Source: DASUPK01 sp963815045
GTDB lineage: Bacteria; Actinomycetota; Thermoleophilia; Solirubrobacterales; 70-9
DNA length: 64,000 nucleotides
Assembly (NCBI GenBank): GCA_963815045.1
Contig: CAWFET010000002.1
Location: forward strand, 806,001 to 870,000
Reading direction: 5' to 3'
The position numbers were made by a program, and so were the translations under genes. The notes beneath the pieces were generated by a model, which was given only the letters and a program-made list of their open reading frames with translations, was not told where the DNA came from and made no database searches. Each line of letters opens with the position of its first letter. Within the stretch, counting starts at the first letter, position 1. Of this stretch, positions 10,549-18,726 are shown in pieces.

Positions 10549-11061
10549 ATGTCGTCCCGCGACGCGCTCGTCCTGCTTCATCCGCTCGGGACGTCCGCGC
10601 GCGTCTGGGATGACGTCCTCCCGCTGCTGGAGCCGCATCACGACGTGATCGCCCTGACTGCGCTCGGCCATCGAGGCGGCGCCGCCCCCGCTCACCCCTG
10701 CTTTTCCGAGGCGGCGCGTCGGATGGTGTTCCGCGACGTCGCCCGCCACGGCGAGCGCCTCACGCCCGATCAGGCCATGGAGGCGACCAGGGACCTGCTG
10801 GCCTGCACCGTCTCCGGCGATCTGCTGAGGAGCGACGAGGAGATCGCTCCGCTCGATCCGCTGCCCTGCCCGATCACGCTGGCGTGGTCCGGCGAGGACG
10901 CGATCTGCCCGCTCGACGTCAACGGCGCGATCGCGCGCGAGCGCCTGCCGGACGCCCGCTTCGTCCGGCTCGACGGCGTCGGCCACCTGCCGATGATCGA
11001 CGACCCCGCGAGTGTCGCCTGGGCGATTCGCCAGGCCTGCGCGGCGGTCCGGCCGACGTAG
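10549..11061 (+). CDS. Alpha/beta hydrolase with an internal deletion, probably inactive
   Basis: The ends are typical of an alpha/beta hydrolase: VLLHPLGTSARVWDD at the N-terminus, and WSGEDAICP plus GVGHLPMIDDP (acid and His region) at the C-terminus. The protein is only 170 residues, against about 260 in relatives, and jumps from the ALGHRGG strand straight into the cap helices. The GxSxG elbow with the nucleophile is absent and the frame is intact, so an in-frame deletion of roughly 80-90 residues is the simplest reading. The ATG at 10549 is preferred over a TTG at 10528. Confidence 0.6.
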   Translation: MSSRDALVLLHPLGTSARVWDDVLPLLEPHHDVIALTALGHRGGAAPAHPCFSEAARRMVFRDVARHGERLTPDQAMEATRDLLACTVSGDLLRSDEEIAPLDPLPCPITLAWSGEDAICPLDVNGAIARERLPDARFVRLDGVGHLPMIDDPASVAWAIRQACAAVRPT

Positions 11062-11074
11062 ACTCGCCACACAC

Positions 11075-11566
11075 GTGAACGACCGAGTCGAGAGCGTCGA
11101 CGACCTGCTGGCCGAGGCTCGACGGAGGATTGACCGGCTCTCTCCGCGCGATGCGATGGAGGCGGCGGAGGGAGGCGAAGCCGTCCTCGTCGACATCCGG
11201 TCCGACTCACAGCGGAGCTCCGACGGTGTCATCCCGATGGCTACGATCGTCGCGCGCAACGTGCTCGAGTGGCGGCTGGATCCCTCCAGCGACCACCGGG
11301 ATCCGGTCCTGGCGCGCCGCGATCGCCGGCTGATCCTGATCTGCCAAGAGGGCTATCAGTCGAGCCTGGCCGCCGCGACCCTGCAGCGGTTCGGGCTCGA
11401 TGCCACCGACGTGATCGGGGGCTTTCAGGCCTGGCGCGAAGCCGAGCTGCCCGTCGCTCCAACCGCCGACGAGACACGTTCGCCGATGCCGGAGGAGGGA
11501 CTCGAACCCCGACACGCGGACTATGATGCGCGCGAGGAGGGGTCGTCTGAGGCGGGAGAGGCGTAG
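11075..11566 (+). CDS. Rhodanese-domain protein with a C-terminus rewritten by the tRNA-derived repeat
   Basis: A single rhodanese fold: DAMEAAEGGEAVLVDIRSD at the start, the active-site loop CQEGYQS with its Cys, then LQRFGLDATDVIGGFQAW. It should transfer sulfane sulfur. The folded domain ends near residue 130. The last ~27 residues are read through the tRNA-Met 3' fragment and the flanking repeat beginning at 11487, so they are not native sequence. The GTG at 11075 is chosen because it precedes the domain by a normal distance. This gene marks the left chromosomal edge of the element array. Confidence 0.75.
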   Translation: MNDRVESVDDLLAEARRRIDRLSPRDAMEAAEGGEAVLVDIRSDSQRSSDGVIPMATIVARNVLEWRLDPSSDHRDPVLARRDRRLILICQEGYQSSLAAATLQRFGLDATDVIGGFQAWREAELPVAPTADETRSPMPEEGLEPRHADYDAREEGSSEAGEA

Positions 11567-11639
11567 CTCAGACGTGCTGAGGTGCTCTCAGGTCACCTCG
11601 AAGTCGGGCGTTGGACGCACAGTTCGACGCACGCTTCAC
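11487..11639. repeat. Array repeat copy 1: tRNA-Met 3' core plus D flank
   Basis: The core (11487-11527) is 41 bases, one C short and with one substitution relative to the tRNA. The D flank follows to 11639 and ends with two GACGCAC arm-like units. There is no AB flank to its left, where the rhodanese gene lies, as expected for the chromosomal edge of a tandem array. Confidence 0.85.
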
Positions 11640-11693
11640 AGTCTGATGGGAACTCGCGCGGTACGGAGCCTCGAAGAAATGCTCGCAGCCCAT

Positions 11694-12197
11694 TCAAGGC
11701 CGGTTTGGCTTCGAAGGGTCCTCTGCGACCCGGGCGAATCGCTGGGCGAGGTCGAGGAAGAAGTCGTGGCGGGTGACCACCGCGTGCACGCGTCCTTCTG
11801 TGGCGATCGGGACGATCAGAACCCGGTGGTGCAGGAAGATCTCGGCGAGCTGGGTGTCCGAGCAGTCGTCCTCCACAAGGACGTGATCGGTCGTGAGGTG
11901 GGCGGCGATTGCCTCAGTGCTGCATTCGGCGCGGCGCTCTATCGTCTCGTCGATTGAGCGGCGCACCATCCGCGCCGAGGCGAGTTCCTGCATATATCCG
12001 GGAAAGAGCGCGGCCATGAACTCGCGCTCGCCGAAGATGCCGGCGAATGCACCCCGTGAATCGATTACGGGCAGCCCGGGCAGTCCCGACTCGATCACAC
12101 TTCTGGTCGCTCCCGCGACCGTGTCGTTGTCTCGCAACGACTGGACCTCCCGGAAGGTCTGTTTCCCGATCGAGTTGGGCATCTGGGCCTCCTCCAT
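11694..12197 (-). CDS. CBS-pair domain protein
   Basis: Two CBS motifs span most of the protein: SLRDNDTVAGATRSVIESGLPGLPVIDSRG and DHVLVEDDCSDTQLAEIFLHHRVLIVPI. CBS pairs bind adenosyl nucleotides and act as sensors for linked enzymes or transporters. The gene directly follows the permease gene, its ATG touching the permease stop, so it may gate that transporter. A second ATG at 12182, preceded by GGAGGAGG, may be the true start, giving 162 residues. Confidence 0.8.
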   Translation of the reverse strand: MEEAQMPNSIGKQTFREVQSLRDNDTVAGATRSVIESGLPGLPVIDSRGAFAGIFGEREFMAALFPGYMQELASARMVRRSIDETIERRAECSTEAIAAHLTTDHVLVEDDCSDTQLAEIFLHHRVLIVPIATEGRVHAVVTRHDFFLDLAQRFARVAEDPSKPNRP

Positions 12198-13469
12198 TCA
12201 GAGCACGACATAACGGATCGCTACGTACGCGGTGGCCAGCCCGATCGAGACGAATGTCGCTGGCAGCCCGATCCGAAGGAAAGCGACGAATCCGATCGGC
12301 CTTCCGGCGCGCTCGCCGAGCCCCGAGGCCGCGACGTTGGCGGCGGCCGCGATGATCGTCGCGTTGCCGCCGAAGCAAGCGCCGAGCGCGAGTGCCCACC
12401 AGTGGGCATCGTCGCCTCCGGCCTCCAAGCCGCCCCGCAGGTCGGCCACCACCGGGACCATCGCAGTGGTGAACGGAATGTTGTCCACGAGCGCTGACCC
12501 CGCCGCAGCGATCCAGACGATTCCGATCAGCTCGGCTGTGCGATTGCCGCCGGTGGCGTCTTTGATCGCCTCGGCGACATGGTCGATTGCACCTGTGACC
12601 TGGAGCGCGCCGACCATCACGAACAGGGCAACGAAGAAGAACAGCGTCGGCCACTCGATCTTGGCGAGCGCCTCCTCGAGCGACACCCGGGTGACCAACA
12701 GCGCCACGGCAGCGCCGGTGAGCGCCACGGTTGCCGGCTCGATGTGCAGGGGCTGGTGGAAGAAGAAGAGAAGAACAGTGCCGATCAGCACGGGCAGGCT
12801 GCGGCGAAGCTCGTCGCGATCGCGAATCGAAGCCGCAGCGTCGAGCTCCATAACGTAGAGGCGGTTTTGTTCTTCCACCTGCAGCTGGCCGCGGTAATAC
12901 AGGTAGAGGCCACCGACCACGACGGGAAGGGTCAGCAGGACGATCGGCGCCAGGTTGACGATGAATTCGTTGAACGTGAGACCGGTGGCGCCGGCGATGA
13001 TGATGTTCGGAGGGTCGCCGATTAGCGTCGCCGTGCCACCGATGTTCGAGCTGATCACCTCGATGATCACCAATGGGATCGGGTCGATGTCAAGCGTGTC
13101 TGCGAGGAGGAAAGTGACGGGCACCACGAGCAGAATCGTGGTCAGGTTGTCGAGGAAGGCGGAGAGGAGCGCGGTGGTGCCGGCGAGGGCGATCACCATC
13201 AGCAACGGCTCCCCGCGCGAGAGCTGCCCGGCGCGGATCGCTATGTAGTCGTAGACGCCGGACTGCTGGGTCAGGTGAACAAGAATCATCATCCCGGCGA
13301 GAAGACCGATCGTGTTGAAGTCGACAGACTCGATCGCCTCCTCCTGACCGAACTCGCCAACGAACAGCACGACGATGGCGGCGCCAAGCAGCGCCACCTT
13401 GGTGCGGTGCAAGCGCTCGGTCGCAATCAGCGCCAGCGCGAGGGTGAATGTCGCTACGGCTATGGCCAT
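12198..13469 (-). CDS. ArsB/NhaD/P-protein-type anion or sodium/proton permease
   Basis: The 423-residue membrane protein has about 10-11 hydrophobic segments. The signature SSNIGGTATLIGDPPN, with a second half around GSALVDNIPFTTAMVPV, is typical of the ion-transporter superfamily that includes ArsB arsenite exporters, NhaD antiporters and the P protein. The substrate cannot be decided: arsenite, citrate-like anions and sodium are all possible, and no arsR or arsenate reductase is adjacent. It is followed without a gap by a CBS sensor protein. It starts with ATG at 13469. Confidence 0.8.
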   Translation of the reverse strand: MAIAVATFTLALALIATERLHRTKVALLGAAIVVLFVGEFGQEEAIESVDFNTIGLLAGMMILVHLTQQSGVYDYIAIRAGQLSRGEPLLMVIALAGTTALLSAFLDNLTTILLVVPVTFLLADTLDIDPIPLVIIEVISSNIGGTATLIGDPPNIIIAGATGLTFNEFIVNLAPIVLLTLPVVVGGLYLYYRGQLQVEEQNRLYVMELDAAASIRDRDELRRSLPVLIGTVLLFFFHQPLHIEPATVALTGAAVALLVTRVSLEEALAKIEWPTLFFFVALFVMVGALQVTGAIDHVAEAIKDATGGNRTAELIGIVWIAAAGSALVDNIPFTTAMVPVVADLRGGLEAGGDDAHWWALALGACFGGNATIIAAAANVAASGLGERAGRPIGFVAFLRIGLPATFVSIGLATAYVAIRYVVL

Positions 13470-13535
13470 GTCTCAAAGTCGGACACCCGAGGCCGAACGC
13501 ACACCGACGGGCGATCGCAGTCAATCGGGCTCCAG

Positions 13536-13805
13536 TCAGACGCCCACGAGGAAGCTGCCGCCCGCGAATCCGAAGAGGACGAGCAGGGCAGCAAGCAGGG
13601 TCAGCACGCCGACGGTGGTGAAGATGAAGAAGGACACCATGTACGCCACATAGAGTCGCCACCGCTCGCCCTGCAGCGGCGGGCGGTCGGCGTCCCTCGC
13701 GGAAGTACGGGCGCCGCTGTCTCCTGGGCCCTCGGCGTGCACGCGCTCGAATCGCGCCTTCGCGATGCGCAAGTTGCTGTGCGTTGGTGCTGTGGTTCTC
13801 CGCAT
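13536..13805 (-). CDS. Small membrane protein, unknown
   Basis: An 89-residue reading from the ATG at 13805 (a longer frame starts at 13841). The N-terminal half is basic and polar; the C-terminal half is one long or two short hydrophobic helices (YVAYMVSFFIFTTVGVLTLL, then LVLFGFAGG). It lies 66 bases upstream of the permease gene on the same strand and could share its transcript. I do not recognise a family. Confidence 0.45.
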   Translation of the reverse strand: MRRTTAPTHSNLRIAKARFERVHAEGPGDSGARTSARDADRPPLQGERWRLYVAYMVSFFIFTTVGVLTLLAALLVLFGFAGGSFLVGV

Positions 13806-14385
13806 AGAGCGAAGGGTTGACGGCGACCGACCCTCTGACAATGGGTGACACCCTCCATTCGGCGGATCGGGCTGCGTGCAATCCGAGGGGCCGATGGCGG
13901 AGACGGCGCCCCACGCTCGTGATGCCGGGGCGCCTCCCCGTCACAGCGATACTGGCCAAGTGCCGCGGCCGTCACGGCGGCCCCGGCATTACTTGAAAGT
14001 GTCGGTGACGTCGATGCGGGTGGGAATGGGTGCCAGCACCCACTCGCCGCCGCGACGTCGCCTATTTGATCCTTCGTTCGGAGTAGTCGGGATCAAGGAG
14101 ATGGGGGTCGATGCGGATGGGATTCGGGGCCTGTCGGCGACATGCTCACTGAGATGACCCCCACCCGGCGCGCACCAAACGTCTTCCACGGTCAACTCGG
14201 GCCGGATCCCGAGCCGCTGGCGCGAACAAGCGTCTCGGCGAGCGCTCCGGGCCTTCGCAGCGATCGATGTGCGACCGTCTGCCCACTGTGCGGGCGAAGG
14301 CTAGCCTCGAGACCATGGCTGAACGGGCACGGAGCACGTGTGCAAATTCCTGTTGGGTGACAGTTCCGGCCTACGAGGATTGAGC
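13806..14385. other. Long intergenic region
   Basis: About 580 bases between divergent genes. Open frames here are short and show no domain; one contains a CPLCGRR pair of cysteines but lacks other support. The region probably holds the promoters of both flanking operons. I see no RNA gene in it. Confidence 0.4.
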
Positions 14386-15402
14386 GTGACTTTGAAGGCT
14401 CGTGATCAAGTGCGCGGTGCCGGCGAGCGGATGGCATACACGCCGTTGTTCTGGCGGGTCTTCGCCCTCAACGCCGTGGTTCTCGTGGTGGCTGTGCTGC
14501 TCACCATCGTGGTGCTGCCGCCCCGCATCCTGAAAGCTCCCGAGACGGAAGAGGAGATAGCGATTCTCGCTGGTTCGCTGGGGCTCAGCTTGGCGGTCAA
14601 CCTGCTGCTCCTGCGCAAGGCGTTTGCTCCCCTGGAACGGCTTACCGAAGTGATGCGCGACGTCGACCTCTTGCGTCCAGGCCACCGCGTTCCGGTTGAG
14701 CAGTCTGCCTCGGAGTTCAAAGAGCTCGCCGTCGCCTTCAACGGGATGCTGGCTCGTCTTGAGGCCGAGCGGCAGGAGAGCACAAGCCGCGCGCTCGCGG
14801 CGCAGGAGGCCGAGCGGCTCAGGGTGGCCCAGGAGCTCCACGACGAGCTGGGGCAGAGCCTGACGGCGGTTCTGCTCGACCTCGCCCGCGCCGAGCGGCA
14901 GGCGCCCGAGCAGCTCAAGGATCAGCTCCGGGGCATCCAGGAGGGGGTGCGAGCGGGCCTCGATGACGCCCGCCGAATCGCGCTCGAGCTTCGACCTGAG
15001 GCGCTCGACGACCTGGGGCTCGCGGCCGCCCTGTTGGTGCTCGCCGATCACCTCACCGAGCGAGCCGGGATCGAAGTGGACCGGCGGATCGAGCGAGGCC
15101 TGCCCTCGCTCACCTACGAGCAGGAGCTGGTGCTCTACAGGGTCGCCCAGGAGGCGCTCACCAACGTGGTCCGTCACGCCGGCGCCAGCAGGGCAGAGCT
15201 CTCCCTGGCCCGGAACCGCGGAACGCTCGAGCTCAGGGTTCGCGACGATGGGCGGGGTCTTCAAGGCAAGTCGGCCGGAGGCGGGGGCGTCCGCGGGATG
15301 CGCGAGCGCGCCCTGATGGTTCAGGGAGAACTGGAGATCGGTGAGCGGGAGGAGGGGGGCGTGGAGGTGGCGCTCGACCTGCCGATCGGGGAGCGCCCGT
15401 GA
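14386..15402 (+). CDS. NarL-group sensor histidine kinase (HAMP, HisKA_3, HATPase_c)
   Basis: Two membrane helices (RVFALNAVVLVVAVLLTIVV and a second around SLGLSLAVNLLLL) flank a very short external loop. A HAMP linker (APLERLTEVMRDVD) follows, then the phosphoacceptor helix RVAQELHDELGQSL and the ATP-binding domain with EALTNVVRHA and DDGRGL. It should autophosphorylate and pass phosphate to the regulator, whose GTG overlaps its stop. With almost no sensor domain, it likely senses the membrane or a partner protein. GTG at 14386 has a GAGGA site; ATG at 14431 is an alternative. Confidence 0.88.
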   Translation: MTLKARDQVRGAGERMAYTPLFWRVFALNAVVLVVAVLLTIVVLPPRILKAPETEEEIAILAGSLGLSLAVNLLLLRKAFAPLERLTEVMRDVDLLRPGHRVPVEQSASEFKELAVAFNGMLARLEAERQESTSRALAAQEAERLRVAQELHDELGQSLTAVLLDLARAERQAPEQLKDQLRGIQEGVRAGLDDARRIALELRPEALDDLGLAAALLVLADHLTERAGIEVDRRIERGLPSLTYEQELVLYRVAQEALTNVVRHAGASRAELSLARNRGTLELRVRDDGRGLQGKSAGGGGVRGMRERALMVQGELEIGEREEGGVEVALDLPIGERP

Positions 15403-16055
15403 TCCCGTTGAAGACCAAGATCTTGCTCGCGGACGACCACGCGGTCGTCCGCCGCGGGCTGCGCCTGGTGCTCGATGCGGAACCCGACCTGGAGGTGGTG
15501 GCGGAGGCCGGCGACGGCGCCGAGGCAGTCCGAGAGGCCCTTGACGAGAACGTCGATCTCGCGGTGCTGGACGTGACCATGCCGAGGCTCACTGGCCTTC
15601 AGGCCGCCGAGGAGCTCTCCAGGCGACGCCCTGAGCTCAGGATCCTGATCCTCTCTATGCACGACAACGAGCAGTACCTCTTTCAGGCGCTTCGCGCTGG
15701 CGCCTCCGGCTATGTCCTCAAATCGGCCGCCGATCGCGACCTGGTCGAGGCATGTCGCTCGGCGATGCGCGGCGAGCCCTTCGTCTACCCCAAGGGCTTG
15801 GCGGCGCTGATCCGCGAGTATCTGGAGGCGGCCAAGGAGGATGGGTCGCAGAGCGACGACCCGCTCACGCCCAGGGAGGTCGAGGTCGTCAAGCTGGTCG
15901 CCGAGAGCTACACGACTCGCGAGATCGCCGAGGCGCTCGTGATCAGCGAGAAGACGGTCGAGCGCCACCGCGCGAACATCCTCGAGAAGCTCGGTTTCCG
16001 AGATCGCGTTGAGCTCACCCGCTACGCGATCCGCTGCGGTCTCGTCGAGCCCTGA
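15399..16055 (+). CDS. NarL/FixJ response regulator
   Basis: A receiver domain with acidic pocket LLADDH, phosphoacceptor Asp in LAVLDVTMP and Lys in YVLKSA is followed by a LuxR-type helix-turn-helix (LTPREVEVVKLVAESYTTRE, ISEKTVERHRANI). It is translationally coupled to the kinase upstream (GTGA overlap) and should be its cognate regulator. Targets are unknown; the divergent permease and the genes downstream are candidates. Confidence 0.92.
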   Translation: MIPLKTKILLADDHAVVRRGLRLVLDAEPDLEVVAEAGDGAEAVREALDENVDLAVLDVTMPRLTGLQAAEELSRRRPELRILILSMHDNEQYLFQALRAGASGYVLKSAADRDLVEACRSAMRGEPFVYPKGLAALIREYLEAAKEDGSQSDDPLTPREVEVVKLVAESYTTREIAEALVISEKTVERHRANILEKLGFRDRVELTRYAIRCGLVEP

Positions 16056-16192
16056 ACACGGACTGAGACGCACCCGGCCGAGCTGGGGGTTCGAACTGCA
16101 TGGATCTGGGTGGTATCCCCGATGGGCGATCGGGGCGTCGCGTGGGACGCTCGAAGTGCAGGCGAACCCGACACGCGAAACGGAGGCCGCAG

Positions 16193-16829
16193 TTGAGAAC
16201 ACTCACATACGACAACGCTCAGCCGGCCTCCGTTGACCGTGCCGAAGTCACCACGGTCGTGGTAGTCGATGATCACCAGGCGGTGCGGATGGGGATCCAG
16301 ATGCTGCTCGACGATGAGCCCGGAATCCGCGTCGTCGCCTCGGCCGATTCCTACGAGGCGGGACTAGAGGCGGCCGTGCGCCTCGCCCCCGACATCGGGG
16401 TGATCGACTTCCACTTGCGCGAGCGAGACGGGCTGGCGCTCACCCGCAAGCTGGTGACCATGGCGAATCCGCTGCGCGTCTTGATCTTCTCCGCGTACGC
16501 CGACCAGCGCCTGGAGCTCGCCGCGCTTCTTAGCAGGCGCGGACGCAGTGCTCGGCAAGAACAGCCTCGGCTTGGAGCTCTGCTACCGGATCGAGGCCCT
16601 GGCGCGTGGCGAGGGGACGGGGTTCTCGATCTCGACCGAGACCCTCTCGGCCGTCGGCGAGGAGTTGGAGATCGAGGATCGCCCGATCCTGGGCATGCTG
16701 GCGGCGGGCACCGACCCGCAGGAGATTGCCGCCGTGCTCAGCCTGAGCCCGACCGAGCTCGAGTCCCGCCGCTCGGCGATGCTCCAACGCCTCAAGGCGC
16801 CGCCAAGGCTTTCCGAGCCCCGAAGCTAG
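16193..16829 (+). pseudogene. Second response regulator, frameshifted, with atypical C-terminal domain
   Basis: From a TTG at 16193 (GGAGG upstream) a receiver domain reads VVVVDDHQAVRMG, with Asp in GVIDFHLRERDG. At about 16527-16533 the frame breaks: the expected AGADAVLGKNSLG continues in another frame and runs to 16829, so one extra base would explain it. The C-terminal part is not a normal LuxR helix-turn-helix; it contains MLAAGTDPQEIAAVLSLS, a short helix-turn-helix-like segment. It follows the intact two-component pair. Real pseudogene or sequencing error cannot be separated here. Confidence 0.65.
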
Positions 16830-16850
16830 TCCATCGAAAGGAGTCGAACC

Positions 16851-17135
16851 ATGCCCCAGATCATCGTGCAAGCCGCACCCGGCGAGCGCCCGGGCCCCGT
16901 GACCCTTCAGGAGCGCGTCAACGGCAACGACCTGAACAGCGACCACTTCGCAGGCCAGCTGGTCGAGCGGATCGGCTGGGCGTTGCTCGACGCCGAGGAC
17001 CTCGAGGAAACGGCCGACCACCTCGGTCGCGGACGACGAGAGGCTGACCCCGCCTTCCACGGAGAGCAGGCCCCGCTTTTCATGGCCCAGACCCAGGAAG
17101 AACCGCTCGCTGAGCCCGAAAGGAGCGAGAGATGA
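16851..17135 (+). CDS. Small hydrophilic protein, unknown
   Basis: 94 residues beginning MPQIIVQAAPGERPGPVTLQ, acidic towards the end, with no membrane segment. It has a good binding site (AAAGGAG) before the ATG, and its stop overlaps the start of the SRPBCC gene (ATGA), which supports real translation. I do not recognise a family. Confidence 0.6.
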   Translation: MPQIIVQAAPGERPGPVTLQERVNGNDLNSDHFAGQLVERIGWALLDAEDLEETADHLGRGRREADPAFHGEQAPLFMAQTQEEPLAEPERSER

Positions 17136-17641
17136 CCCAGGCACAGGCGAACGACACGCGGCAGCCAATTGCCAGCGACACCGTCGTGACGATGCCGTCG
17201 GAGCACGAGATCGTGACCGAGAGGGTCTTCAACGCTCCACGGGAGTGGGTGTTCGCCGCTTTCAGCGACCCCGATCTGATCCCCGAGTGGTGGGGCCCTC
17301 GGAGGCTCAGGACGGTCGTCGAGCGGATGGACCTGAGGTCGGGAGGCGGTTGGCGATTCGCCTGCCACGACTCGAAGGGGCCGGTGGAGACCTTCAGAGG
17401 TACCTACGGCGAGGTCATTCCCCCTGAGCGCATTGCCCAGACCTTCGAGTGGGAGGGGATGCAGGGCCATCTCGTCGTCGAGACGACAACCTTCGAGAAC
17501 CTCGATGGGTGCACGAAAGTCAGGACCACCTCCGGCTTTCCCACCCACGAACAACGCGACCGCATGCTCGCCTCTTGCATGGTGAGCGACTCCTACGAGC
17601 GCCTCGACGAGCTGCTCGTAAGCCTCGGGTTCGGCTGGTAG
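17132..17641 (+). CDS. SRPBCC/AHSA1-type protein
   Basis: The 169-residue protein carries the START-like AHSA1 pattern: VFNAPREWVFAAFSDPDLIPEWWGP, the RSGGGWRFACHD strand pair and the long C-terminal helix SYERLDELL. The fold forms a hydrophobic cavity; members bind lipids or hydrophobic ligands or assist Hsp90-like chaperones. It is coupled to the small protein upstream. The ligand is unknown. Confidence 0.8.
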   Translation: MTQAQANDTRQPIASDTVVTMPSEHEIVTERVFNAPREWVFAAFSDPDLIPEWWGPRRLRTVVERMDLRSGGGWRFACHDSKGPVETFRGTYGEVIPPERIAQTFEWEGMQGHLVVETTTFENLDGCTKVRTTSGFPTHEQRDRMLASCMVSDSYERLDELLVSLGFGW

Positions 17642-17667
17642 GGCCCGGCCCGCCGGCGGCGGTAGCG

Positions 17668-18726
17668 ATGACCTGGGAACTCGGGCTGGCGCTGCTGCTC
17701 GTCGCCGCAAACGGCTTCTTCGTCGCGGTCGAGTTTTCGCTCGCACGCCTGCGCCCAACGCAGGCGGATGAGCTTCTCCGTCGCAGGAAGCCGGGGGCAA
17801 AGTCGGCGGCACACGCGGTGGAGCACATCGATGCGTATCTCTCCGCTTGTCAGCTCGGGATCACGATGGCATCCCTCGGGCTTGGCGCAATCGGAGAGCG
17901 AGCATTCCACCACCTGCTCGAGCCGGCGCTGGGCGACGCGGCGACGATCGCCGGGTTCGGACTCGCGGCGGCGCTCGCCTTCTTGATCATCACCACCTTG
18001 CATGTGGTGATCGGTGAGCTCTCTCCAAAGAGCCTCGCGATCGCCCGTACGGCACCGGTCGCGCTGGCGCTGACCCCAGTGATGAGAGTGTTCTATCTCT
18101 CGGCCAAGCCGCTGGTCGATCTCTTGAACTGGATGGGCAACCTACTCTTGAAGCCCTTCGGGGTGCCGCCGGCGTCGGAGTCCGGATACCAGCCCCACAG
18201 CGAGGACGAGCTCCGCGAGCTGCTGCGCGAGAGCTCGCGTGAGGGCCTGATCGAGCGAGAGGAGCAGGAGCTCTCCGACGCCGCCCTCGTCTTCGGGGAC
18301 AGGCGCGCCGGGGATGCGATGACCCCGCGCGATCGGATCGACCTGGTTCTCACCACCGACTCCCTGCGCACGGTCGCCGAGCGGGCGATCACAACCGGCC
18401 GGACCCGGTTGCCGCTCTGCGAGCCGGGCGGCGGGCTCGAGGCGGCCGCGGGCCTGGTGAACGCGAAGGACCTGTTGACCCTGGCGATCGACGATGTCGA
18501 GCTGCTCATGCCATCGATGCTCGCCAGGCCGCTCGGACACGTCTCGGAGTCGGCTCGCATCGACGAGGTGCTGCGCGAGATGCGGCGAAGGCGCGTCCAC
18601 CTTGCGCTGGTCCACGACTCGAACGAGGTGGTGGTCGGCCTGCTGACGATGGAGGACATCCTCGAGGAGCTCGTCGGGGAGATCGAGGACGAGTTCGACC
18701 GAGGGGGAGCTGGATCCCCTTGCTAG
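17668..18726 (+). CDS. CorC/HlyC-type membrane protein (DUF21 plus CBS pair)
   Basis: The N-terminal DUF21 (CNNM) domain has about four membrane helices (LALLLVAANGFFVAVEFSLA, then LSACQLGITMASLGLGAIGE and ELSPKSLAIART). Two CBS motifs follow (AMTPRDRIDLVLTTDSL and HLALVHDSNEVVVGLLTMED). The C-terminal transporter-associated CorC domain is absent or very short, since the protein ends soon after EIEDEFDR. Relatives export magnesium or other divalent cations. It converges with TerC, overlapping it by four bases; a shared metal theme is possible. Confidence 0.85.
   Translation: MTWELGLALLLVAANGFFVAVEFSLARLRPTQADELLRRRKPGAKSAAHAVEHIDAYLSACQLGITMASLGLGAIGERAFHHLLEPALGDAATIAGFGLAAALAFLIITTLHVVIGELSPKSLAIARTAPVALALTPVMRVFYLSAKPLVDLLNWMGNLLLKPFGVPPASESGYQPHSEDELRELLRESSREGLIEREEQELSDAALVFGDRRAGDAMTPRDRIDLVLTTDSLRTVAERAITTGRTRLPLCEPGGGLEAAAGLVNAKDLLTLAIDDVELLMPSMLARPLGHVSESARIDEVLREMRRRRVHLALVHDSNEVVVGLLTMEDILEELVGEIEDEFDRGGAGSPC

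Noticed and set aside
14142..14360. Zinc-ribbon protein from a frame containing CPLCGRR
   Set aside because: Only one Cys pair, no binding site and no further similarity.
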